A stretch of 64,000 nucleotides of DNA from Agrypnia vestita. Taxonomy: Eukaryota; Arthropoda; Insecta; Trichoptera; Phryganeidae. Below, in pieces: positions 24,942-36,661 of this stretch (position 1 is its first letter; each line of letters opens with the position of its first letter). The notes under the pieces are model-generated. The model was not told the DNA's origin and did not search any database. It was given only the letters and a program-made list of their open reading frames with translations. The DNA lies in NCBI GenBank assembly GCA_016648135.1, contig JADDOH010000485.1, positions 62,001 to 126,000 of the forward strand, read 5' to 3'. The position numbers and the translations under genes are program-made.

Positions 24942-27900
24942 TATTCATTTTTTTAAAGATTTGCAATTTTTTACCAATATAATTCAATATTTAAAAAAAT
25001 CATTTCCGAGTTTGAAATATTATGAAGTAGTATATATGGTTAAATGAACAAAATTAGTTGACTTGGAAGCGAACCGCAATTATATATATTTTATACGATA
25101 TGCTATATTGCTTTTACGAAGTAATTATATTTATATTATCACTATTACCACACACAACATAATAATTTATGATGTGTGGAATACATAATAGAATGAGATA
25201 AAAAGGTGGTAAGGTAAATATTGAATACGCTTGTACATATCTATAAATTAAATTTTTCGTTTCTAATGAGTTATAATGAGTATTTCGTTTTTTTTTTCTA
25301 AAAGAACTGTTTGAAGGAAATAGTTCATGCAAGTCTTAAAACAACCGATATATAACTACCTTATGAAAATAAATACTACTGACGAACTCGAAAAAATATT
25401 ATAATTGTGTTCTATAACGCCACTCTGGGACAGGCGTAGCCTAGCAGAGTGGCATAATCCACAAATTAAACAAAACAAAAAAAATGTGTAATTTATCTTA
25501 TGTTTTATTGTTAAATTAGTATTAAGTATCTTTATTTGTAAACAAGGATTTTTTTAAAATAAATAAATAAATAAATATTGTTGAGTAATTGTATGAAAAA
25601 ATAACATAGTAACATTATACACCATACGCTCGTACATGCGCACATGTGCCTATCATGCATACGCTTGCCACTTGGGCTTTTACATTTCACAAGAAGCACA
25701 TATAGTAATAATTTATTTTCTTCTGTTAAGTTCTTTCGTGCATTGGCTCATGTTTTTTCGTCGCTAATTTTTAGAGACACATCATAGTTGTCATCATGTT
25801 GGATTTCGGTGATGATACAAGAACCTACTAATGGCGGGATAACCCAGAATAAATTATTTACTGACTAAAAACAGTATAACAAAGATAAACGAAGAATATA
25901 CCTCTTAAAATTACAATACTTAGTATCTTTGTAACATCCAATTCCCATTTGTTTGGTCAGTTTCAAATTGATTCAGCCACTTGTTCACGTTTTGTCAATT
26001 TAATCAATTGCTGAAACGAACCGTTGTGGATTCAATCTGTATGCAGGAATCGAATACGAAAAGTTTTAAAGTTTAGTGCTTTTGGTAAGATACAGAAAAT
26101 TATATGTTTTATTTCATTTGTAAGGTTTTTTTCGAAACGAATATATTCTAAGCCTGTTGGTACATAATATAAGTTTATATTTTATTCATATTCATAAGAA
26201 CTAAATGATTTGTGTATTTTAATAAAATAAAAAAGCATCGTTATAATGATAACCCTGCCATCTGTCGCGCGGCTATTAAAGCCCCACTGCGATTCAGCAA
26301 GACTGGCGTGGTGGCTCTGTTATAAAATATGATATCAAAAATATTAACAAAGGGGGTTTGAATAACAGTTTGACAAGTGACAAATTCGAGGAAGTGGCGG
26401 TCGTTTAATATGTTTAAAAATATACCTATACAATATGTTTAAAAAAATATACAATATTTTACCACGACCATGTTACATATGACGACAAAATTATCTGAAG
26501 GTTTTAAAAACCTATGATGTGTGCGGTGCAAGAGAAAGTTCTTGCATTTTATTATTCTGATTTTAATTTTTTTTTAAATTCTGGTTTATTTTAAAGAAAA
26601 GAAAACGGAAACCGAAAAGAAAGGAAGCCGTACATGTCTCCTGTAACATTATCAAATTTTCATGGTGATGAAATTACGTCGTTTTACCAGCATTCTTAAG
26701 ATAAAAACAGAATCCGAAGGATCTAAGCACCATATTGAAAATTGCATTACAGAAGTGCTTTAAAGATTTTTAAAAGCGCTGACACAAATGTCAAATATGA
26801 TGGAGACTACTTTGATGGAGATAAAATTAATGTTGATAAATAAATAAAAAATTTTTGATAAAAACGAAAATTCCGCATATATTTAATTATATTTTATAAA
26901 ATGTACACTAAATTTTCGATAATCAATAAAAGTTTTCTACCAAAAACGAGACTTACACCTTTTTTTATCTTGAAAAAAACAGTTTACTTTACAATTAAAA
27001 ACCTCAACTTAATTAAACAAAACAAATCTGCCGTCGGAACAAGTAGCGACCCGTTTGAGAGTTTTCTCAACTAAAAAAAGTTTTTGCGATATCTAAACTT
27101 TTTGAATCTACCACGTTCTATGAATTGAGTAACTTTCTTTATCTTGATTTTATTGTGCGACTTTTCCGTGGGTAGGTAAAGTTCGCAGCCTCACCCCCAT
27201 TAGATTGTTTCTTAGAAACATTCCCCCTGTCGCCCTTTATTTTGACGAGTTTTTGGTGAATCGGAAAATTGTGTTTTCCTTGTAACACAATATAACCCAC
27301 CCAACTGGCTAACATGTATAATGTGATATGAAAATATGAAATTAGATTATCTTTAAAAATGTTCCTTTCACTTGAAAAACTTTCCAAATAATTATAACTT
27401 TGCACCATTATGTCATCGTACAGCTGTTAATAAATTATTAAGAAATATTACGGCTCGTACCCACCGATGAAATTTTGGACTCGAGACATTTTTCGAGACA
27501 AAAATTACACTCTTATCCTTGGAGACCTCACTAAACACTCGTTTTACGTCAAAAGTTCGTTTAGGCCTACTTTAATTTGAATCTTCACCACATTAGTTAA
27601 AACTAATTAAATATATTTTGTTTGTTGAACTTTTTTATTTGTTCGGTTATTTATTAATGATGTACGTCCTGAATTTGACTTTTCTCTGTAATGATGTAAA
27701 TCATAAAGCTGTCAAATAATATAACTATCAAGTACTTAAGCAGGAAAATACAAAAGAATTGAAGAATACCAATTATGTAATACAAACGCAATAGATAAAA
27801 ATTACCTACATAGGTATATAAAAAAATAATATTAGCAAGATAAACACAATAAATAATAGACAGAGTATGTAAGCAATGCTATGCTGTAATAAAATATTAA

Positions 27901-28084
27901 CATCAATGTAGGGTCAGCACAATAATATTATATGTGCGACACAACCCTGTGATGGGAGAAAAGTAAACGACATTATTAGTGTGCTGGCTTATTCTAAAGA
28001 ATTTCTGGTTTCTAACACCGGTTTTAACATGCAAATTTTGTCAGATAGAGAAAGAAAATCAATAGCTCCTAATTTTATACAATA
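24942..28084. other. Spacer with one hairpin and A-rich tail
   Basis: A perfect 9-bp hairpin, GCCACTCTG/CAGAGTGGC, at 25419-25453 is followed about 100 bp later by an (AAATA)n tract at 25549-25578. Together they look like a short retroelement 3' end. The remaining DNA is A/T-rich. A Lys/Arg-rich frame near 26590-26690 is not recognisable. Confidence 0.35.
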
Positions 28085-28602
28085 CTAGCTGTTCGTACCC
28101 GGCGTTGCACGGGTTAAGGATAAAATTGAAAATAAATTTGTAGGGGAAGCAAAGGTTTGATTCGAACGGTATAGATTTGCGATAGTATGTCGGGGGAGGA
28201 AAAGGGGTATGAGAATAGGGAGGAAATATCGCCTATATTACTCGCTAAGTCCTAAACAATAAGTTTCCAAATTTTGAGTCCGATCGGTCAAACGGTACAG
28301 ATTTCCATCAAAAATATGTCAGGGGGAGAAGGGGTAAGAGAACAGGGGAAAAAATGCCCATGTTACCCGCCGGGTCCCAAAGCATAAGTATGCAAATTTT
28401 GAGTCCGATCGGTCAAGCGGTACAGATTTGGTCGAAAATATGTCAGAGGGAGGGGAAGGGGTATGAGAATAGGGGGGAAATGTTGCCTACGTTACCCCTC
28501 GGTTCTCAAAGCATAAGTATGCAAAATTTGAATCGAATCGGATAAACGGTATGGATTTGTATAGAGAACTGACAGACAGACATTGAGTTTTATAGATATA
28601 GA
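28085..28602 (-). mobile_element. Non-autonomous Helitron, copy 1 (518 bp)
   Basis: On the minus strand it starts TCTATATCTATAAAACTCAA and ends ...CGAACAGCTAG. A 5-bp hairpin (ACCCG TGCAACGC CGGGT) lies about 8 nt before the terminal CTAG. TC at the start, a 3' hairpin and CTRR at the end are Helitron hallmarks. The base after CTAG on that strand is T, as expected. The interior carries three tandem units of about 117-129 bp. Copy 2 (37392-37664) has a single unit. Confidence 0.82.
28156..28530 (-). repeat. Three tandem units inside the Helitron
   Basis: Each unit begins with a TTTGA(G/T)TC(C/G)GA-like block (28156, 28273, 28398, with the next unit start at 28527). Each contains an ACGGTA(C/T)AGATTT block and a GGGGGAG...GGGGTA purine tract. 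The spacing varies from 117 to 129 bp. Confidence 0.75.
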
Positions 28603-28673
28603 CTATGTTAATGGTTGGCGTGTTGTTTAGACAAATTTCATTGTTTCGTAGAAGATAAAAATTTAGTATTATT

Positions 28674-28898
28674 TTAGATGCATTGTGTCGCTCGTCTTGG
28701 CGCCTCTTGTGTTGCATCAAAATGCAGGTCCTGGATTAACTTATTCACGGCTGCATGCAGATCGGATGCATCCGGTGTAAGATATCCCGTCTTGTTAGCT
28801 GCCGGGCGAGCCGGCGCCCCCGAGTAACGAGCCCGGCGGCGGCGTCGCGCGGTGCGTGTTGCGGAATAATTAATAGCGTAATAAAGCTCCGAAACCAT
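28674..28898 (-). CDS. Possible exon in a GC-rich island
   Basis: The stretch 28690-28870 is markedly more GC- and CpG-rich than its surroundings. The minus strand is open for 74 codons from ATG at 28896-28898. It has an Arg-rich run (ARRRRRARYSGA), then PAANKTGYLTPDASDLHAAV and a Gln/Asp/Phe-containing end. I do not recognise a family. It may be an exon, a 5' UTR with a CpG island, or chance. No splice sites were proven. Confidence 0.25.
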   Translation of the reverse strand: MVSELYYAINYSATRTARRRRRARYSGAPARPAANKTGYLTPDASDLHAAVNKLIQDLHFDATQEAPRRATQCI

Positions 28899-29059
28899 GC
28901 ATTTTCATAAATCTTCGTAAATTATTAATCTTCTTGTTCTGGAAAACAAAAAGTGTAAACGTCTTACGGGAGGTGTTATACGGTTTTAATATATTTTTAA
29001 GTGCAAAACAGACTGTTGGTCCAAATTTTTCATCGACTCTCCTATATCTTCGTTACTGG

Positions 29060-29410
29060 GCCAAATAAAATTCAATATCCCTTCCCGTAGACTCAGAAAT
29101 AATGAACTGTTGTTCCTTAGCCGTCATAGAATCAATTATGGATTTCATGCTCCCATGTCACGGTTATGTCGTCTTATAAATTCAAGACGGGATCTGGACT
29201 TCTTTGGTGTAAGTCTGTCCAGATTTAAACAATCTCTGATTAGATAGTCCAGACCTTGTCTCCATCTTGTAAGTAATTTTCATTTGTCCTTGCTTTTGTA
29301 TTTAAATTGCTATAATTTTTATTCTGATGTATTATATATTGTTCATTTTATGTATTATATTTTATTGGACTATGTCCGTTAATATCAATAAATAAATAAA
29401 TAAATAAATC
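29060..29410 (+). pseudogene. LINE C-terminal end with (AATA)n tail
   Basis: The frame at about 29060-29240 reads FNIPSRRLRNNELLFLSRHR and continues with NYGFHAPMSRLCRL. This is the C-terminal end typical of Jockey/CR1-like LINEs (R-x-N-Y and the hydrophobic tail). A T-rich 3' UTR and (AATA)n tail follow to about 29410. The element is 5'-truncated. Confidence 0.6.
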
Positions 29411-29683
29411 CTTTTATTATTTGATTTTGATTGTTAATTTTGAATGACCGTCTGTGTATCCATAGTTCACTGGCATTACATCACTGATGATGACTAGCCG
29501 CTAATGAGGCCCGGGCGCCGTCAATCAGTGCGCGGCTAAGGTTACACGCAAGAATCGTTTCTGATTATTATTATGTCTAGTGATATTTTACGAAATATAA
29601 TAATAATTTACAAACATAAACAGATAAAAATAAAGTTTTATAAAAATGTGTACAGAATAAGGCAGCAAAATCCAAAAATTTGA

Positions 29684-30217
29684 AAGCAGTCATGGAGAAT
29701 TATGAATTCACAATGTTCTGAATTCGATATTTTATAGGAAATTTAGCCTACAGAATTATAAGAAATAGTTTAGAAAGGGTAAATATTTAAAATTTAGAAT
29801 TCAGTACATTTTAAATTACTTAATTAACTCAAAGCTTTTTTTTGGATATAGCTGCCTTTGCTTCATGCCTAAATTAATAATTCTCCATGCCTAGCAGTCA
29901 TGGAGAATTATTAATTTACAATGTTCGATATTTTATAGGAAATATAGCCTACAGAATTATAGGAAACATAGTTTAGAAAGGGTAAATATTATCTATAGGT
30001 CAATGTAATATTTTATGTATCGGCAACATTTGTGGGTTGGCCATCTTGTATCATCTATGGTGTGTACCTAGTGTGTGTAGTACGCAATAAATTCGTTAAT
30101 AATTACTAAAACCTATCGTTTTAATTATCTATCAGTAAATACTTAAAATTTAGAATTCAGTACATTTTAAATTACTTAATTAACGCAAAGCTTTTTTTTG
30201 GATATTGCTGCCTTTGC
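29684..30217. repeat. Local duplication, about 180-bp units
   Basis: Unit 1 (about 29684-29870) and unit 2 (about 29893-30217) share AGCAGTCATGGAGAATTA, GATATTTTATAGGAAAT, AGTTTAGAAAGGGTAAATAT, AGAATTCAGTACATTTTAAA and GGATAT(A/T)GCTGCCTTTGCTT. Both belong to MITE family A sequence. The junction forms a perfect 18-bp inverted repeat (29872-29889 with 29899-29916). Unit 2 is interrupted by a 145-bp insertion. Confidence 0.8.
29990..30134. mobile_element. 145-bp insertion with 8-bp target duplication
   Basis: Compared with the uninterrupted unit 1, unit 2 contains 145 extra bases flanked by GTAAATAT (29982-29989) and GTAAATAC (30135-30142). An 8-bp duplication fits hAT-type insertion. The inserted ends (TATCTATAGG and, as complement, TGATAGATAA) form only a weak inverted repeat. 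Confidence 0.6.
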
Positions 30218-33200
30218 TTTTGTAACCCACATATGTTGGTATGTGATATTTCATAATTATAGATGCTTTCCAAAATTCTATTATAGTAAAATTTGATTGC
30301 TATTTAAATTTCAACTCCTGCAATAAATTTATAAAACTTTATTCATTCTGACTGCTGAGTTAATTTTTATGAAAATATGCAGCGAGCGCTATGCTGGCGT
30401 TATTAAAAGTTTTAACGAATCAATTGTAAAGGTAACATGGGGATTTGGAGGCAGGAATGGATTTAAAATTCAAGGAATATCGTAACATAACTATTTAGGA
30501 ATAATTCTAGTTAAATAATCATATTCTTAATTAAACCATCAGTCCCTGATGAATAATTAAAGAACAAGATAAAACGTAGCAATATTTAAATCAAATTAGA
30601 TGATTGACTAATTTGCTTTAAATTTAGAGATTCGCACCCGTAATTTTATATTGCTGATAGATCATGTAACAATATTTTTTCTTACAACATTTTTCCATCC
30701 GCTTGGACACTTACGTATCATAGTTGTCAATTACTGACCTAAATACGTCATTAAAATAGAGGTAAACAAATGCAGTACACATATGTTTAATCAGTCGGTC
30801 AACTTCAAGATGCTTTGACTCAAAATGTCTGATTAGGATGAAACAAATGTGAAACGATAACATAGATATCTTACGTGCATACAATACAAATAAACTACAG
30901 AAAAAGGACAAAAAACAAAGTTTTTGAACACACAAAAGAAAAAAAAATACCCTGGTTTTTTTAATTCTACTTGTTTATAATTTTTATGAGACACGTTTCG
31001 CATTTTCGGGGTATTATTAATATAACTATTTTATATTCAAAAACTAGTATGCAAAAACTTTACTAGTATGCAAAAAGTTTAGTTTAGTTTCTGAGAATCG
31101 TGCCAAAAACCTACATAAATTCTTTGAATTTAAAAGCTTTAATTTCAATAGTTTCCATATAAATACAAATGAGTGAATATTAAATAGTTAAATTGATAAT
31201 GCTCTAATAAAGCGAAACACGTCTCACAAAAATAATTCAAGACTTAAGATTTATATTACGGTCGTTCAATTATTTAGGTATTGAAATAAAACGGCAGTAA
31301 TATGAAACCGTATGGACGTGTAGAGATCCGATTCTAGTCATATCATAGCGTCTTCAGGCGTGTATCCTCTCGCCGTCACAAAAATTCAAGGGTCAAGGAC
31401 TTCCATCACAAAAATTAATGGAGCAGAAATAAAAAAAAACGAGTGTGATTATATTTTCATTTGTGTGATTACAGAGTTCTACAAACTTGCCTCCAAAACA
31501 CTAAAGGTTTGTAAAATTTAATTAAAAAAATATAGCACTATAATCATAATGTTGAAGTATTTCGCCAAGAAGTATATGCAGAAATCGAGTAAGTGATAAC
31601 TACGGATAGATAGACAAGTGTAATTAATTATGATGACACTCGTCTAGTAATCTAGTAAATGAACAAATTATGTCCAAAACATCAGTAAGTTTACAGTTAA
31701 AACATGCCTGATAAAAAATTATGAATGGTTAAAACAACAGTTAACATGAATGGTAGAAATAAATGTTACGGCATTAAATGAATTGATAATATTTCTAGAT
31801 GACCAAACATCCCACATACCTTTATTCTAAAATTGCAACTTTACAATAAAATGTAATTTTTTGATATTTACTTATATCTGTCCAAACTTCACATGAGAAC
31901 ATAATACGATGATCTCATGATAATATAATAAACCAAAGGGTATGATTTATACCGAACTTCTTTGTTTTAAAATTAGAAATAGTCAACTGCTTCAGTTAAG
32001 AGGTTACCTTACGTTGTCTTAACAACATTCCAGTTTTCTTTCAGAAGATCTCTGTAAGGAAATCAAAGCGAATCAAGTAGATACATTTTTAATTTAGAGG
32101 CTCATAAAGATTGGATCTTGATACTTGCTACCTCCCATTGCATTGACCCCCATCGAGACGATTGGGGGTCAATGGTGTTTCAGTCTCCGACCCGAAAACA
32201 GGAGGTCATATATTATTTATGCCTGTCCCTGGTGCTGCAAGATATTCATGCGGGCTTTCGTGATCTCTGTGACATACATTATGGGAACAGATTGTAGTAT
32301 ATCTGGTCTTCTGTAATAATCTGAAGTAATGAGATGATAACTGGACTTTCATAGATTATTTCAATGTGATATATCCTGGTCTTCTTTTGATTTGGATACC
32401 TTGACTGGTCACTTACAGATTATTGTAAATGTTAAAAGATAATTTTTATATTACTGGTTTGTATGGCTATATAAACTGTAGACTGCATTCATAACGAGTA
32501 AAATTGTCAAGGACATCAGCAGACGACAGCTCGGGATGACATTCCTAAATTATGAGGCAACCGACTGGTGAAGAATATGTGCTGATTAATCTAAGACTCT
32601 AGATCAGTATTCTGCAAGTTACATCACGTATGCGACTAAGTTGCATGCGAAATATTTATTAGTAGAATAACCTAGAAAATGATATTATATTCACCGTTAA
32701 CATGCATGCATCGCCTTGGACATTTTTCGATGTAGAAGCATACCCGCATTTATTTATTTTAAAGTGTCCCAAGTATTGTTCATTTCCCTTTTAAATATGT
32801 TTTGATTTTTCTTTTATATTTATTTTTGGTTTATTTTATCTTCTTATCTTATTTATCTGGTTTGTTGGTTTAATTATCTTTATTTTACTGTATTACTAAT
32901 TTGTTAAGGGTTTCTAATTATTACTCTTTGCTTGAGTACTAATATAAAAGCAAAATGTGTTAAATGTTAGGTACATAAAAATCCTTTTAATTTTCTTGCA
33001 CTCTAAAAGCCCACTAGGGCGTTGATTAATAAATAATTAAAAATAATTAATAAGAAATTGGAAAAAAAAACTGCAGACTTGATATCAGTATACAAATAAA
33101 TGTAAGATCCATCAGATTGCGAAACAGCCTTAGAATACGGCAACAATACTAAAATCCGTTCAATCAAACGCTTATTGTTATCTAAGCTAGATCAGACACG

Positions 33201-33325
33201 TAGCGATACTGTAAGGGGCCTTTTAGTGTGGCGAGTTCAACAATGGGTTAAATTACCTCCCATTGTCCAGAGCCAGCAGGGATACGCACACCAAATAAGA
33301 GCAACCTACAGTACGGCCACTGTAT
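30218..33325. other. Spacer, no gene called
   Basis: A/T-rich DNA with some mid-GC patches (32100-32330, 33180-33320). Frames at 30711-30935 and 32125-32316 carry no recognisable motif. I see no clear repeat arms. Confidence 0.35.
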
Positions 33326-34002
33326 GATGGCACTTTTGACGTTTAGACTTACATGAAATTTCGTAATTAACGATAGCTAAACATTAGAGGACAAATGCCA
33401 TACTTTATTGCGCGAACGCCAGAGTAGTGATGTCCATCAACATTAAATATGGAATGAACGAAATGATTCAAAATGTTATAGGATATTGATTGCCTGTATA
33501 ATATGCGTAGAATATATAATGCGAATACAACGCAATTGAATTGATATGGGCTCAAATCAAGGGATATGCAGCAAGGCATAATACAGAACCTCCCTTTACG
33601 ACATCAAAAATGTTAAAATTATTAGAAGAAGCTTGACAACGTACAACTCAAACAGACTGGGCTAATGTAGTGAATAGAACCGTGCGACGAATAAAGGAAG
33701 ATTACGAAAGAGATATTAGAATCGATAATATTTTAGATAATGATATTATAATTAATTTAGGAAATGATAGCAGCGACGATAGTTCAATGGAGAGTGATAG
33801 TAATGGGGATGAATCAGATTGAAACATTCAAGTAAATATTTTTATCTAAGAAAAATGTGTTTAATTATTCTTCTATAACCTTTTTTATGTACAAAGACTT
33901 TCTCAACTCACACCGTGCGACGAATTTTTTTTTCGACTGAATTATTTCGTTAATGATTTTAAGTGTGTCACAACACTATTACGATCTGTCAAAAGTGCCA
34001 TC
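33326..34002 (+). mobile_element. Internally deleted DNA transposon
   Basis: GATGGCACTTTTGAC at 33326-33340 is repeated inverted at 33988-34002. Between them lies the C-terminal part of a DDE transposase. The arms beyond the first 15 bp are diverged and I cannot define target duplications, so the exact ends are uncertain. Confidence 0.5.
33515..33822 (+). pseudogene. DDE transposase C-terminal relic
   Basis: The frame reads LIWAQIKGYAARHNTE and then FTTSKMLKLLEEA, a stop, and DWANVVNRTVRRIKEDYERD. It ends in an Asp/Ser-rich acidic tail with a stop at 33820-33822. The N-P-x-E-x-x-W-x-x-x-K pattern is normal for IS630/Tc1-like DDE_3 transposases. Here the part with the catalytic Glu is mutated: a stop replaces the Glu codon before LIWAQ. 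Only about 100 codons remain. Confidence 0.55.
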
Positions 34003-34775
34003 TTAAGATGGCTCGAGTATACAAGCATAAAGTGCTACACAATTTTTTTGCGAAGTGGATTTAAACAAAAAAATAACATTTTCCTTCAATAAAAAAATGG
34101 TAAAGTAGTATAAACGATCATTTTTTGAAAGGTGAGTAGTCGATAGGCACCACTACCATTCTTCGTAAGAGACCATTACTTTTTTAAATATTTTTGTTAT
34201 TATAGTTTTTATATGTTAAAATTGCGACATCAAAGAGCACCTTTCGAGAGTTTTTAGCTACGCATATGTGTGTGTTTTGATTAAAATATATAAATTTTCA
34301 TTATGGCAAGAAATATATAAATATTTTATTCCGCACAAAAACATTTTTCAATGGAATAATGAAACGATAAACAGAATACGAAATTAGATTTCAGGAAAAA
34401 TATTTAATTTGTTTACTATATATAACAGTAAAACGTTTTTATTTACATTTATATTATTTACTTTATCATCCTAGATAAAAATCGACCGGTTAAACTTGGT
34501 TTTCTTTAATGTTTGTCATTTAATTTGAACATGACAAATCATTTCAGAATTATTATCTTTCAGACCTGGGCTATTAACGGACATGTACTTGCTTAATAAT
34601 ATATTTTTTACATGAATGGATATAATATGTAGACAAAAGGCCATTCCAATATAAATGTGTTTTTTATTTATTTAATTTCACCTGTTCCAAATTCTGCATA
34701 CTGACACTTCCACTTACTATCCCGCAAAAAACATAAATATCTTTCCCCTGGCCACCACACGATTTTTTAATTTAT
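34003..34775. other. A+T-rich spacer, nothing recognised
   Basis: I see no gene, repeat arm or motif in this stretch. Confidence 0.4.
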
Positions 34776-34870
34776 ATTTTAATAAACAAACGTTGGGTTA
34801 TATTTATCACTATTATAGTTTCAAGAGGAGCAGACCTTCTCATCATCAGCTGTAATTAATAACTAACTTT
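34776..34870 (-). mobile_element. Penelope-like terminus with hammerhead-like core (left)
   Basis: On the minus strand CTGATGA (34843-34849) is followed by a weak stem II and GAAAC (34818-34822). Flanking blocks GTATTAAAGTTAGTTATT and GATAAATATAACCCAACG match, with changes, the right-hand terminus at 35680-35772 in inverted orientation. Penelope-like elements often have such terminal repeats. Confidence 0.45.
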
Positions 34871-34903
34871 AATACGGAATTCTAATTCTGGATTTAAGGT
34901 ACA

Positions 34904-35622
34904 GATACACATGCTTCTTTACTGGCATGCTAATGAGCATGCCACTAAAAAGCATGCTCTAACAACTGTACACACTTGCTCATTACTGGCATGCTTATTA
35001 GTGGCATGCTCATAAATAAGCATGCCCAAAGCTAACAATCAAACACACATGCTCATTAATGGCATGCTCTTGTCATAGAATAGAGACGCTCTTGTTCAAA
35101 ATGGAAACTTTGCAAACTGAAATAGAAAATTCAAGTGAACCAATAAATCAAAAAAGTTCCCGAGTTTCCATCCGCACATTTTTGATTTTAGTTTATAAAA
35201 TTTTTATTGTAAGATTTGAATCATTCATGCCTATTAATAAAGTTTCGTAAACATTATTTCTCACTATATTATTTTTACACAACGGTGACCGAGTATTCCG
35301 CAGACATTCGTGATTCCTATAATAAGTCACGAAAAGTAATGTTTGAGAAGATCGCATCGATAATACTAGCCGCGAAGCCCGCGAATGACATAAGCATGCT
35401 CATAAATAAGCAAGTCTGTTCACACATGCTCCAATGATACCCCTTCTCTATGGTGAATGACAGTGGCATGCTTATAAATCAACCGGCGATTGATTTTTGA
35501 GCATGCCACTAGGTGGCATGCTCATTTCTAGCAATGTGTGTACACACATGCCACTAATAAGCATGCCACTGTCAAAGTCGATACTGCGCATGCTCACGTG
35601 CCACTAAAGAAGCATGTGTATC
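34904..35622. mobile_element. GCATGC-rich foldback element (719 bp)
   Basis: The ends are inverted repeats, GATACACATGCTTCTTTA at the left and its complement at the right. Each arm is built of repeated modules such as GTGGCATGCTCAT and AATAAGCATGCCACT. I count 13 GCATGC palindromes in about 720 bp, all in the two arms (34928-35070 and 35394-35600). The centre (35085-35390) has open frames, including METLQTEIENSSEP at 35101, but no recognised domain. The whole is nested between inverted Penelope-like termini. The superfamily is unknown and no target duplication was seen. Confidence 0.65.
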
Positions 35623-35679
35623 AGACGCTATATGACAGTAGGGCAACTTGCTGCCTTGTTCGAATAAGTTGACAAAATT

Positions 35680-35772
35680 CTGCATTAAAGTCAGTTATTT
35701 AGTAAACCTGATGATGAGAGAGACTGCTTCTCTCAAAACTTAATAGAAATAAATATAACTCGACGTGTTTGT
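35680..35772 (+). mobile_element. Penelope-like terminus with hammerhead-like core (right)
   Basis: CTGATGA (35708-35714) is followed by a 6-7 bp stem II (GAGAGA/TCTCTC) and AAAAC in place of GAAAC. The flanks align in inverted orientation with 34776-34870. The changed core suggests that this copy is inactive. Confidence 0.5.
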
Positions 35773-36661
35773 ATTACAAAGCACAATTTAGTGTAAATAA
35801 AAATTATCATCTTGCACCACAAAGTAACTACATACCAATCAATCATATATCAGGGAGAATATGAATGCTATCCATTCCAAATTTTTCATTACTATTTAGA
35901 CTCTGACGAAATGCTTAAGGAAATATGAAATTCTTGAACTCTCTCTCGCGTCGCAGTCGGCAGCCACCAAATTATATAAAGCGTTATTAGAGGCTACGAA
36001 AATCAAAACCCTCAATCTCCGTTATTAAATTGTTACTTATTTTGAACCCGGATAACTCCGAATATGGACCACTAGTATATAATATAAGTTCATCTTATCA
36101 TTGTTTATTTTCGTAATAATATTTTTGGTGTCATTGTTAATTACTTATTATTATTCTTATTATTTTCTTAAAGGTTTTTATAATTACTGTACACTTTTAT
36201 ACCTACTAATCATTGGATATGTATATTTTATTTGAATGTTCATTTCTTTTAAATATGTTTTATTTCCATTAATTTTTTTATGGTTATGTTATTATTAATT
36301 AAATGACCTTAAGGCAAGAACCAAATTGCGTTACTCAGAAAGTGTTTCCTTGATTCTATCGAATAACCTTGGTAAGCCCGTATGTATGTAAGTCTTTCGC
36401 AATTCAAGAATTTCTTTCGCGAAATGAGGCGAAATTCGGATGTTTTCTGCCGTAGAACTACCCCCATCTATGCTCACAGAACCCCGTCGAATAACGCACG
36501 TCGCCTCGCACACTCACACACCTTACACACACGCACATTCATTAACACACCCACGCGCACCCATTCTTCCTGGCGCGTGTCACGCTTACTTCGTTCTTTC
36601 AAAAGAAAATTTGTTAGGAAAGGCGGATATTAATAATAATAAAGAAGGAAAACTGAACGTA
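35773..36661. other. Spacer, no gene called
   Basis: A/T-rich to 36300. Then a patch at 36440-36600 has (CA)-rich and GC-rich sequence, giving open frames on both strands (36331-36748). I see no domain in them. Confidence 0.35.

Noticed and set aside
28354..28545. 63-aa frame with repeated LPAGSQSISMQ units
   Set aside because: It is a translation of the tandem units inside a non-autonomous Helitron.
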